Below are positions 7,542-17,122 of a stretch of DNA of 64,000 nucleotides, one piece after another (positions within the stretch are counted from its first letter, which is position 1; each line of letters starts with the position of its first letter). Source of the stretch: Terriglobia bacterium (GTDB lineage: Bacteria > Acidobacteriota > Terriglobia > Bryobacterales > Bryobacteraceae); assembly GCA_025350105.1 (NCBI GenBank), contig JANXYJ010000154.1, positions 1 through 64,000 on the forward strand, in the 5' to 3' direction. The position numbers and the translations under genes are program-made. The notes under the pieces were generated by a model. The model made no database searches, was not told where the DNA came from, and was given only the letters and a program-made list of their open reading frames with translations.

Positions 7542-8186
7542 ATGCCGGAAACGCAGTCTTCTGCAGCCTCCCCGCCCTTCACGCCGATTGCTTCGATTGC
7601 GATTCTGGACGACGACGCCGACTTCCGCAATTATCTGGAAGACTTCCTTACCGACGAAGGCACTTTTAGTGTTCGTGCTTTCGGCAACCCGCGGGCGCTT
7701 TACGATAGCTGCGACGACGACGTGCCCGACATTGTTTTGCTGGATATGAAAATGGGCGAAGCCAGTGGCGACAAAGTTCTGGAACAACTACTCACCCGCT
7801 GGCCTGGCTTGTGCGTGATCATCATCACGGGTTACCCGTCGCTGGAAGATATGCGTCTGACGTTCAAACTGAAGGTCTTCGACTATCTGGCCAAGCCGTT
7901 TTCGCTGGCGCAACTGAGACAGGTTTTGAAAAATGCCGGGGAGGCTTTCGGACTGGGCAAGTCTCCGCAGGACCGTTTGCGCGAGCGCTTGGGTCACGCG
8001 ATAAAGATGTTACGCGTGGAGCGCGATTGGTCCCTAAAAGACCTGGCCACGCACACCAAACTGAGCGTTTCGCAAATCAGCGCGATTGAGCGGGGGACGA
8101 ATCTGCCCAGCATCGAGAGCCTGCTGGCGATTTCGAAAGCGTTTGAGAAAAAACCGTCGGAGATTTTGGTGGGGATTGATTTTTGA
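7542..8186 (+). CDS. response regulator with REC domain and XRE-type HTH
   Basis: 214 residues from the ATG at 7542; an in-frame GTG 12 bases earlier is possible, but AGGTGG is spaced 8 bases from the ATG. Residues 17-130 form a receiver domain: acidic cluster DDDAD (23-27), phospho-acceptor D68 in DIVLLDMK, T96 in IIITGYPS, K118 in YLAKPFS. Residues 150-208 form a Cro/CI-type helix-turn-helix (SLKDLATHTKLSVSQISAIE). Most response regulators carry OmpR, NarL or NtrC output domains, so REC-XRE is uncommon. No histidine kinase is adjacent. It is divergent from the ilv leader and shares the intergenic region, so it could regulate ilv or itself; that is inference. Confidence 0.88.
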   Translation: MPETQSSAASPPFTPIASIAILDDDADFRNYLEDFLTDEGTFSVRAFGNPRALYDSCDDDVPDIVLLDMKMGEASGDKVLEQLLTRWPGLCVIIITGYPSLEDMRLTFKLKVFDYLAKPFSLAQLRQVLKNAGEAFGLGKSPQDRLRERLGHAIKMLRVERDWSLKDLATHTKLSVSQISAIERGTNLPSIESLLAISKAFEKKPSEILVGIDF

Positions 8187-8327
8187 CCTCAGGATTGCAT
8201 TGTGTTGTGCTTTAAGCATGGCATCGGTACCGGTCCAGACCGGACAGTTCGGGCAGATTCTTAGCGCTCTGGACCCCAGAATTCTGCAACTCGCTATGAA
8301 GTTCCTGTTCTAACTGGCAGTTCACGA

Positions 8328-8377
8328 ATGGCCTCCGCGACTGCCTCACTCGGCGCTCTCCCGGAGGTCATTTTTTT
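8328..8377 (+). terminator. Rho-independent terminator after the REC-XRE gene
   Basis: ATGGCCTCCG (8328-8337) pairs with CGGAGGTCAT (8362-8371), ten pairs with one G-U, loop of 24 nt, followed by a run of seven T's. It separates the regulator from the PQQ dehydrogenase gene. The preceding 140 bp hold no convincing gene. Confidence 0.75.
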
Positions 8378-8410
8378 GCGATAGACTCTTTTGCAGACTA
8401 CCAACTTTTT

Positions 8411-10282
8411 ATGCGAACACCCTTGCGCGTACTCATCGGAATCTCTCTTGCCATTACCACGTTAACGGCGCAAGCGCCCAAGCGCTTGGTGGATGACGCC
8501 ACGTTACGAAACGCCCGGCAATCCGGCGAGGATTGGCTCACCTATGGGCACGACCCCGGTGAAACGCGGTTCAGTCCGCTGAGCCAGATCGACGCGGCCA
8601 ACGTAAACCGGCTGGGCTTGGCGTGGTCAATGGATTTGAACTCCGGCGGCGGCAATCAGGAAGCCACACCGCTGGTGCGCAACGGAGTGATCTACGCCAT
8701 CACCAATTGGAGCGTGGTGATCGCGGTGGACGCGCGGACCGGGAAAGAAAAATGGCGCTGGGATCCCGAAGTGAATCAGGACGCCGTATTCCCCAAGATT
8801 TGCTGCGGCGTGGTGCACCGGGGCCTGGCGATGTACGGCAATTTGGTGATCGCCCCGATTATCGACGGCCGTTTGCAGGCGCTGGACATGGATAGTGGCA
8901 AAGTGGTGTGGGAGGCGCGGGTGGCTTACCCGCAGGACAACTACACCATGACCATGGCGCCGCGCATTGCGAAGGGAAAAGTGATTGTTGGCGTGAGTGG
9001 CGCGGAGTATCCCGTGCGCGGATTCTTCTCGGCATTTGATGCGGCCACCGGCCATTTTGCCTGGAAGTTCTACACCGTGCCGGGCGATCCATCGAAACCC
9101 TTTGAAAATGCCGCGATGAAGAAGGCCTCTACCACGTGGGACGCCGATGCCTGGAAGTTGGGTGGCGGTGGATCGGTCTGGGATGGGATGGCCTACGATC
9201 CTGACGCGGACTTAATTTATGTTGGTACCGGCAACGCGGGTCCGTGGCCGGAGGACTTGCGCCATGGCAAAAACGAAAAGAACGGAAAAGATAACCTTTA
9301 CGCTTGCTCCGTGCTGGCGGTAAGGCCCGATACGGGCGAGCTGAAATGGTATTTCCAAATGGTGCCCGGCGATTCTTGGGACTACGACAGCGTGCAGCAG
9401 TTGCTGCTGGCCGACGTCACGGTGAAGGGCAAGCCGCGCAAGGTGTTGATGCAAGCCAACAAGAACGGCTTCTATTATGTGCTGGATCGCGTTACGGGCC
9501 AGTTTATTTCCGGCCAGCCGTTTTCGCAGTTGAATTGGGCCCGCGGGTTGAATGAAGAAACCGGGCGGCCCATCGTCAACCAGGCCGCGCACTACGGCAG
9601 CGAGGGTTCGGTTGCGCTGACGCCGGGGCCGGGTGGGGCGCACAATTGGTCGCCGATGTCGTTCAATCCGGCAACGGGCCTGGTCTACATCCCCACATCT
9701 GCTTTCAGTTCATTGGACTACCTGCTGGACGAAAACTTCGTCTATAAGCCGGGGAAATCGAATTTGGGTGTGATCATGCCCGGGCGGCCGACCGCCGATG
9801 CGGGAGATGCCCGAGCCGCAGAGGCCGCAAAGAAGCCCGTGACCAAACTTACCCCGCCACCGTCAATAGGTCCGGAACCGCCGCCGCCGGGGCAGCGCGG
9901 CATTTTAGTGGCGTGGGATCCGGTGACGCAAAAAGAAAAATGGCGTGCGACGGGCGGAGGATCGATCGGTGGAGGAACATCGACGACCGCCGGCAATCTG
10001 GTGTTTCAAGTGGTTCCCGATGGTCGCTTTGTGGCCTATCGCGCCGACAATGGGGAAAGACTCTTCGAAGTGAAGACCGATCTGCGCGGCGGCATGGGCC
10101 CGCCCATCACTTATATGGTGGATGGGAAACAATACGTTACGCTGATGGGCGGAACCGGCAAGGTGCGGGCCCGCGAGGGTTATCCGCCGGGGCCTTCCAA
10201 TGCCGCGCCACCAAAAATGATGACTTTTGTTTTGGACGGCAAAATGCCAATTCCCGTTTCCGCGCCGGTTTCCGCGCCATAG
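8411..10282 (+). CDS. PQQ-dependent alcohol dehydrogenase family protein, periplasmic
   Basis: 623 residues with an N-terminal signal peptide (residues 1-20). The body is an eight-bladed quinoprotein propeller: repeated W-motif blades such as 'DARTGKEKWRW', 'DMDSGKVVWEA', 'DAATGHFAWKF' and 'RPDTGELKWYF'. Vicinal cysteines at 131-132 (PKICCGVVHRG) form the redox disulfide next to PQQ in methanol and ethanol dehydrogenases. DSWDYDS carries the likely catalytic aspartate region. There is no CxxCH haem motif, so this is a quinoprotein of the non-haem type that would hand electrons to a separate cytochrome c. Proline- and alanine-rich insert around 490-510. The epoxide hydrolase starts 8 bp downstream. 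Substrate not predictable. Confidence 0.9.
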   Translation: MRTPLRVLIGISLAITTLTAQAPKRLVDDATLRNARQSGEDWLTYGHDPGETRFSPLSQIDAANVNRLGLAWSMDLNSGGGNQEATPLVRNGVIYAITNWSVVIAVDARTGKEKWRWDPEVNQDAVFPKICCGVVHRGLAMYGNLVIAPIIDGRLQALDMDSGKVVWEARVAYPQDNYTMTMAPRIAKGKVIVGVSGAEYPVRGFFSAFDAATGHFAWKFYTVPGDPSKPFENAAMKKASTTWDADAWKLGGGGSVWDGMAYDPDADLIYVGTGNAGPWPEDLRHGKNEKNGKDNLYACSVLAVRPDTGELKWYFQMVPGDSWDYDSVQQLLLADVTVKGKPRKVLMQANKNGFYYVLDRVTGQFISGQPFSQLNWARGLNEETGRPIVNQAAHYGSEGSVALTPGPGGAHNWSPMSFNPATGLVYIPTSAFSSLDYLLDENFVYKPGKSNLGVIMPGRPTADAGDARAAEAAKKPVTKLTPPPSIGPEPPPPGQRGILVAWDPVTQKEKWRATGGGSIGGGTSTTAGNLVFQVVPDGRFVAYRADNGERLFEVKTDLRGGMGPPITYMVDGKQYVTLMGGTGKVRAREGYPPGPSNAAPPKMMTFVLDGKMPIPVSAPVSAP

Positions 10283-10290
10283 TCTTGCCT

Positions 10291-11523
10291 ATGCCGACAC
10301 TTTCCCGACGCGAATGCCTGCGCTTGGCGGCGATTTCCACGGTGGGTACTTTTATGGCTGAAGCACAGACCCCAGGCCCTCGGCCATTTCGCATTGCGGT
10401 TCCACAAAAAACAGTGGACCGCATTCTGGCCCGCGTTCGCGATACGCATTGGCCGGAGAGAATGGACACCGGCGGTTGGCAATACGGCATGAGCTATGAC
10501 TATCTGAAAGAGCTGGCCGCCTATTGGACTACGAAATACGATTGGCGCAAGGCCGAGACACACTTGAACAAGTACCCTCAGTTCATGGCCAAGGTGGAGG
10601 ATTTTGACATCCATTTCTATCACGTGCGCGGAAAAGGCCGTGACGGTGGCAAGCCGCCGATGCCTTTGCTGCTAACGCACGGTTGGCCCGGTTCGGTGGT
10701 GGAGTTTCAGGACGTGATGGGTCCGCTAACCGATCCTGCGAGTTACGGAGGATCGGCGGACGACGCGTTCGACGTGATCATCCCATCCCTGCCTGGATTT
10801 GGATTTTCATCGAAGCCTAAGAGCAAGCCAGTGGGGCCGGTAACCACTGCGCGGTTGTGGCACAAGCTGATGCGGGAAGTTCTGAGGTATCAAAAATATG
10901 GCGCGCAGGGCGGCGATTGGGGTAACGCCGTCACCATTCAACTGGCCGTGCAGTTTCCCGATGACTTGATCGGCATCCACCTTAACTCGGCCGGCACTCG
11001 GCCCATTCCAGAAGCGGACCGCACCGAAGAAGAAAAGATTTGGTTTCGCGACGCAACAGCCTATCGGCAGACCGAGCTCGACTATTTCAACGAGCAAACG
11101 CACAAGCCACAGACCATTGCGTTCACACTTTCCGACAATCCCATTGGCACGGCGGCGTGGATCGGCGAAAAGCTGAAGGTTTGGAGCGACTCCGGCGATG
11201 ATTTGGACGCAACCCTCAGTAAGGATCAGGTGCTCACCAACATCATGTGGTATCTGGTGACCGATACGTCGTTTTCCTCGGTGTGGTTTTATCGCGGCAA
11301 TGCGGACGAGATGGCGCCGCCGCGCGGAAAGGTTATGACACCCACCGGCTTCGCGGCGTTTCCCAAAGAGATGACCATGCTGGGTCCGCCCCGCAGTGCG
11401 CTGGAACGCGATTTCAATCTGATTCAATACACGAAAATGCCGCATGGTGGCCACTTCGCGGCGTTTGAGCAGCCGAAGTTGTTTGTGGATGATGTGCGGA
11501 GCTTCTTTCGGAAAGTCCGTTAA
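10291..11523 (+). CDS. Tat-exported epoxide hydrolase
   Basis: 410 residues from the ATG at 10291, 8 bp after the dehydrogenase stop; the frame is open far upstream but that overlaps the dehydrogenase. The N-terminus LSRRECLRLAAIS has a twin-arginine pattern. Residues 33-140 match the epoxide hydrolase N-terminal (EHN) domain. The alpha/beta-hydrolase core follows: oxyanion motif HGWPG (130-134), nucleophile D209 in QGGDWGNAV, and C-terminal catalytic His in HGGHFAAFEQP (about H388). It hydrolyses epoxides to diols. Export together with a periplasmic PQQ dehydrogenase suggests stepwise oxidation of an external compound, but the natural substrate is unknown. Confidence 0.92.
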   Translation: MPTLSRRECLRLAAISTVGTFMAEAQTPGPRPFRIAVPQKTVDRILARVRDTHWPERMDTGGWQYGMSYDYLKELAAYWTTKYDWRKAETHLNKYPQFMAKVEDFDIHFYHVRGKGRDGGKPPMPLLLTHGWPGSVVEFQDVMGPLTDPASYGGSADDAFDVIIPSLPGFGFSSKPKSKPVGPVTTARLWHKLMREVLRYQKYGAQGGDWGNAVTIQLAVQFPDDLIGIHLNSAGTRPIPEADRTEEEKIWFRDATAYRQTELDYFNEQTHKPQTIAFTLSDNPIGTAAWIGEKLKVWSDSGDDLDATLSKDQVLTNIMWYLVTDTSFSSVWFYRGNADEMAPPRGKVMTPTGFAAFPKEMTMLGPPRSALERDFNLIQYTKMPHGGHFAAFEQPKLFVDDVRSFFRKVR

Positions 11524-11526
11524 CGC

Positions 11527-12198
11527 CTATTTCATCAAAACCGACTTCAGCAGCGCGCTGGCGCCGTTCCACGAAATCTGCACGCCAATACATAGCAGGA
11601 TGAACGAGGTCAGCCGCACGATCACGTTCATCGCGGTCTCGCCCAGAAAACGCGCGATCGTTTCCGCAAAGCGATAGCTCAGGTAGACGGTCAGCGCGAT
11701 CAGCGCCGCGCCTACCATGGTTGCGGTGATCGTAATCCAATCTCCCTCCCCCATGGGTGGACGATTCGCGCCTACGGTGATGGCCACGGAAATGGAACCA
11801 GGCCCAACCGTCAGCGGCAGCGTCAAGGGATAAAACGCGCGCTGCGAAAGCGCCGCGGCGGTGGGGCGAGATTTGGTTTCATGCCAGCCGCCTTCGTCGT
11901 CTTTTTGCGTCAGCAATTTCCATGCGGTGGCCATCACCACCATGCCGCCGCCCACTTGAACGACGGGAAGCGAAATACCAAAAAAAGCCAGGATATGCGT
12001 GCCAATCAACACGGATACGATCAACAGAACAAAGCTATTGAAGGCGATCTTGCGGGCGAGAATCGCACGGGTGGCCCCCGAGAATTCGCGGGTAAGGGTG
12101 AGAAAGATGGGCGCGTTGCCCAGCGGATTCACGATGGGGAACAGCGCGCCGACAATCAACAAGGCACTGCGGATGAAATCAAAAAGTTGGGCCTGCAC
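11527..12198 (-). CDS. MarC family integral membrane protein
   Basis: 223 residues with about six membrane segments. It carries the family's 'LFPIVNPLGNAPIFLTLT' near residue 20, 'FFGISLPVVQVGGGMVV' and 'PLTLPLTVGPGSISVAIT'. Starts at GTG (12198). MarC/UPF0056 proteins are inner-membrane proteins of poorly known function; some relatives transport amino acids, but earlier links to multiple antibiotic resistance were not upheld. It converges on the epoxide hydrolase with a 3-bp gap and lies behind the glnB terminator, so it is probably transcribed alone. Confidence 0.9.
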   Translation of the reverse strand: MQAQLFDFIRSALLIVGALFPIVNPLGNAPIFLTLTREFSGATRAILARKIAFNSFVLLIVSVLIGTHILAFFGISLPVVQVGGGMVVMATAWKLLTQKDDEGGWHETKSRPTAAALSQRAFYPLTLPLTVGPGSISVAITVGANRPPMGEGDWITITATMVGAALIALTVYLSYRFAETIARFLGETAMNVIVRLTSFILLCIGVQISWNGASALLKSVLMK

Positions 12199-12236
12199 TT
12201 AGAAAAGAATAGCGGTTTTTGCAAACCTCCGATCAT

Positions 12237-12280
12237 AAAAAAAGGGGATGTGTTGCCCGGCTAAAGGCCACACCCCCTTG
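12237..12280 (-). terminator. terminator of the amtB-glnB operon
   Basis: On the minus strand GGGGGTGTG (12277-12269) pairs with CACATCCCC (12252-12244), nine pairs including one G-U, followed by seven T's (12243-12237). It lies 27 bp after the glnB stop codon and before marC. Confidence 0.82.
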
Positions 12281-12306
12281 GGGTTGCTGCGGTTGGCTGA
12301 AAACGG

Positions 12307-14281
<1,975 letters not shown>

Positions 14282-14642
14282 AAGATGATACGTCCTCTCT
14301 TTGCCTGAAAACTTAAGCGTGGGAATTGCGTGCGGCGAAACTGAGCTTATACCGAATGCAGAAAAACTGCGCTCCCGGCTGACAAATGCGGATGGCGAAA
14401 CAGGGCCGGCTCGCAGGCAGGGTCAAAAGCTGAAGTCTCAGTCTAACGGGCGAGTTAAAGATAGTCCAATCAATATTTTCAATTACCACACAAGCAATTT
14501 TGGATCGAACAAAACAGTTTGTTTTACTGGGTTTGGCCTTCGCGTCGGTGGGCTGGCCGCCGCCAGACCCTTAACATTCGGCCAGGAAGGACCCATCCGG
14601 CTGACGCCAAGCGAAGGCCCTGCGGGCGAAAAGAATAGCCAC
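14282..14642. other. 361-bp intergenic region, no gene seen
   Basis: Divergent promoter region between amtB (minus) and the coiled-coil gene (plus). An A/T-rich core around 14460-14530 holds an inverted repeat AAAACA-GTT-TGTTTT (14511-14525), a possible operator. An open frame runs through it in phase with the downstream gene but has no coding character, so I place the gene start at 14643. No sigma-54 -24/-12 element was found by eye. Confidence 0.6.
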
Positions 14643-15335
14643 ATGAATAACCAACTGAGCTTTGATATCGCACAAACGCCTACACTGCAGGCGGTGGCGG
14701 CCGGTGACGACCAACAACTCGTTGAGGATTTGCAGACCCGGTTGGACGCAGCTACGCAACTTGCAGAGACTCAACCGGAGGTTATGGCGGCCCTCAATAG
14801 CCAGCGGCGCGCCCAGCAACAATTGCAAAGACTGCGCGTTGCCGAACGAGGCTTGCATCAATACGCCAAGAAGCTTGCCGAGAAGATCAACGCACTGCGG
14901 GAATCGGCTTTGGACGGATTGATTGACGCGTTTGGCGAAGAGGTGGGCTCTGATAAAAATACATTGATCTCCAAGCCGCTGACAGAATGGAGCAGCTACG
15001 AAACCCGCAATCGCCAGGTGAGCCAGGCCATTGAACGTTTGGTGGAACAGAAATTGCCGATAGCCCAGCTGGCGGCGCTGCGCGAGGAATCGCATGCGGC
15101 CATGACCATGGTGAAGGCGCTGGAACAGGTGGCGCAACAGCGCGCGGAAAAGCTGCTGGAACATTTGCGCAGCGCGGTGAGCGAAGAAGTAGTGCTTCCG
15201 GTGGATATGAGCAAGGGCGTGTCCGGTGCGCTGTTGCATCAGGCCACCGAATACAAGGACAAAGCGCGGCAGCTTTCCGAAAGCGCCGATCAACTGGAGC
15301 AAACATATATGTCGCGGATGGGAAGCAAACGATAA
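14643..15335 (+). CDS. coiled-coil protein of unknown function
   Basis: 230 residues from the ATG at 14643. Almost wholly alpha-helical: long Leu/Ala/Gln/Glu/Arg heptads (for example about 20-85 and 135-185) point to two coiled-coil arms. No signal peptide, membrane segment or cysteine-based site. It heads a tight three-gene set, with 27 bp to the next gene and an 8-bp overlap after that. The set's composition (helical scaffold plus two small charged proteins) suggests a protein complex; function not known. It could also be a DNA- or membrane-associated structural protein. Confidence 0.75.
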   Translation: MNNQLSFDIAQTPTLQAVAAGDDQQLVEDLQTRLDAATQLAETQPEVMAALNSQRRAQQQLQRLRVAERGLHQYAKKLAEKINALRESALDGLIDAFGEEVGSDKNTLISKPLTEWSSYETRNRQVSQAIERLVEQKLPIAQLAALREESHAAMTMVKALEQVAQQRAEKLLEHLRSAVSEEVVLPVDMSKGVSGALLHQATEYKDKARQLSESADQLEQTYMSRMGSKR

Positions 15336-15362
15336 ACGATTTCGGCTTGGAGACTTACATCT

Positions 15363-15572
15363 ATGAACACAAAATTTGACGAATTAGTGCGCGGTTTGGA
15401 TCAGCCGATGCTGGAGGAGTTGCGGCGTTCGGTGGCAACCGAAGTGGGAGCGCGGCGCGAACAGACCGTGATTCAACTGGAGCACATCCATCCCAAAATG
15501 ACCACGGCGGCGCGCGACGAAGCAGCGGCGGAAATTGCCCGCGTTCTGCGCGGCGAGGAACCACATGCCTGA
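15363..15572 (+). CDS. small acidic/basic helical protein, unknown
   Basis: 69 residues starting MNTKFDELVRGLDQPMLEEL; predicted helical, charged, no motif recognised. Located between the coiled-coil protein and a 103-residue protein, with its last 8 bases overlapping the next gene. Coding is supported by this translational coupling and by codon usage like the neighbours. Function unknown. Confidence 0.7.
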   Translation: MNTKFDELVRGLDQPMLEELRRSVATEVGARREQTVIQLEHIHPKMTTAARDEAAAEIARVLRGEEPHA

Positions 15573-15876
15573 TCTCAAAAAGTATTGGAACGATGTCCGC
15601 GACGTCGAAAACAGTTTGGCCGATTTCGTTTGGCTAATGAGCGTGGAGCGCAGGGCAAAAGGCGAAGTGGGCGGACGCATCGCCGAAGTGTCCGCGCAGG
15701 TGGGCGCCCGCCTGTTGCACGCCGGTTCGCATCGCCAGGCGACGGAGGAAGAGATCCAGGCGCACCAGGAACAACAGGACCAGGCCCGCCGTGAAGCATT
15801 CCGCCAGCGCTTGCAGCGGCAGGGCATCGCGATGGTTCCGGTAAATTCCGGGGACCGCGAAAAACCGAAGACGTAA
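15565..15876 (+). CDS. small helical protein, unknown
   Basis: 103 residues from the ATG at 15565, which overlaps the previous stop by 8 bases (translational coupling). Starts MPDLKKYWNDVRDVE; helical, with a Gln/Arg-rich stretch around 65-90 (EEIQAHQEQQDQARREAF). No known domain recognised. Third member of the 14643-15876 set; a hairpin at 15890-15914 follows. Confidence 0.7.
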   Translation: MPDLKKYWNDVRDVENSLADFVWLMSVERRAKGEVGGRIAEVSAQVGARLLHAGSHRQATEEEIQAHQEQQDQARREAFRQRLQRQGIAMVPVNSGDREKPKT

Positions 15877-15889
15877 CAGCCCTATTCGG

Positions 15890-15914
15890 GGAGGCGCCGG
15901 CAGGCGGCGCTTCC
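15890..15914 (+). terminator. weak terminator-like hairpin
   Basis: GGAGGCGCCG pairs with CGGCGCTTCC around a 5-nt loop (ten pairs, one G-U), 13 bp after the three-gene set. The T-run is poor (TTCCTTATCC), so termination efficiency is uncertain. Confidence 0.4.
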
Positions 15915-15964
15915 TTATCCACGTTCCTCATCCACGTTCCTCATCCGCGTTCCTCATCCGCGTT
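15913..15964 (+). repeat. 13-bp tandem repeat, four units
   Basis: Four back-to-back units of CC(T/C)TATCC(A/G)CGTT type (15913, 15926, 15939, 15952): CCTTATCCACGTT, CCTCATCCACGTT, CCTCATCCGCGTT, CCTCATCCGCGTT. No spacers, so not a CRISPR. Lies 90 bp upstream of pheS. Confidence 0.9.
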
Positions 15965-16054
15965 CATGGCCTGCAGAATTCCGCTTCAGGATTCATCGGT
16001 TACACTTGTAGTTTCCCTTGCTGGCCGCCGTTTGGCCCCGCAAGCGACCACCAC

Positions 16055-17083
16055 ATGCCGATGATTGAGGACATTCTTAACCGCGCGCTGAAAGAAATTC
16101 ATGCGGCCGCAAATCTGGCGGAGCTCGACAAATTGCGCATTCAGTATGTCGGCAAAAACGGCGAACTGACTGTGCAGATGAAGTCGCTCGGAATCCTGCC
16201 GCCGGAGGAGCGAAAGGCTTTCGGGCAATCCGTAAACACTGCGAAAGCGAAGATGGAAGCCGCGATTGAAGAACGCACGGCGCACCTTCAACAAAACGCG
16301 CGTCCCCAGGGACCGGAACTGGACGTGACGTTACCGGGGCGCAGACGCTGGGCCGGGCGGGTTCATCCCATCACCCAAACCGCGGAAGCGATGAAGAAGC
16401 TTTTGCTGGGGCTGGGCTTTTCTTTTGACGATTTTCCCGACATTGAGACCGAGTACTACAACTTCGACGCGCTGAATACCCCGGCCTGGCATCCCGCACG
16501 CGATTTGCACGATACGTTTTATGTGGGCAAAAACCATGAAGGCCACAATATGGTTTTACGCACTCACACCACGGCGTTCCAAGGGCGCGTGATGAAGGCT
16601 GCTGGCGGACGAGCTCCTTTGCGCGCCATGACCACCGGACGTTGCTATCGTGCCGACGATATTGACGCTTCGCACTTCCCCATCTTTCAGCAACTGGATG
16701 CGTTTGCGGTGGGCCGCAAACTCAGCATGGCGGACTTGCGCTGGACGCTCACCGAGTTGGCGAAAGGCCTGTTTGGCCCTGAAGCAAAGCTGCGTTTCCG
16801 GCCCAGCTATTTTCCCTTCACCACACCGAGCGCGGAAGTGGACGTGAGTTGCGTGGTGTGTAAACAGGAAGGTTGCGCTCTGTGTTCCCGCACCGGATGG
16901 CTGGAGGTGCTGGGTAGCGGCATGATGCGCCCGGAGGTGTTGCGGGCGGGCGGTTTCGATCCGGCTGAATATCAGGGCTTCGCATTCGGCATTGGCGTGG
17001 ATCGCATCACGATGCTGCGCCATCAGATCAACGATATTCGTCTGCTGTATGCCAATGACGAAGCGTTCTTGCGGCAATTTTAG
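16055..17083 (+). CDS. pheS: phenylalanine-tRNA ligase, alpha subunit
   Basis: 342 residues; catalytic subunit of class II PheRS, charging tRNA-Phe. An N-terminal coiled-coil arm (residues 1-90) precedes the catalytic core. Core motifs: 'GRVHPITQTAEAM' entry, 'DTFYVGKNHEGHNMVLRTHTT' region, motif 2 'CYRADDIDASHFPIFQQLDAF', and motif 3 'GFAFGIGVDRITMLRH'. ATG at 16055 or 16061 (both plausible). Followed 39 bp later by pheT on the same strand. Confidence 0.97.
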   Translation: MPMIEDILNRALKEIHAAANLAELDKLRIQYVGKNGELTVQMKSLGILPPEERKAFGQSVNTAKAKMEAAIEERTAHLQQNARPQGPELDVTLPGRRRWAGRVHPITQTAEAMKKLLLGLGFSFDDFPDIETEYYNFDALNTPAWHPARDLHDTFYVGKNHEGHNMVLRTHTTAFQGRVMKAAGGRAPLRAMTTGRCYRADDIDASHFPIFQQLDAFAVGRKLSMADLRWTLTELAKGLFGPEAKLRFRPSYFPFTTPSAEVDVSCVVCKQEGCALCSRTGWLEVLGSGMMRPEVLRAGGFDPAEYQGFAFGIGVDRITMLRHQINDIRLLYANDEAFLRQF

Positions 17084-17122
17084 TTTTCTGACTTTCTTTT
17101 TGCAACACCTTCTTTTTCGAAC

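Noticed and set aside
14282-14642. Sigma-54 (NtrC) promoter for amtB
   Set aside because: No TGGCAC-N5-TTGC element found by eye on the minus strand.
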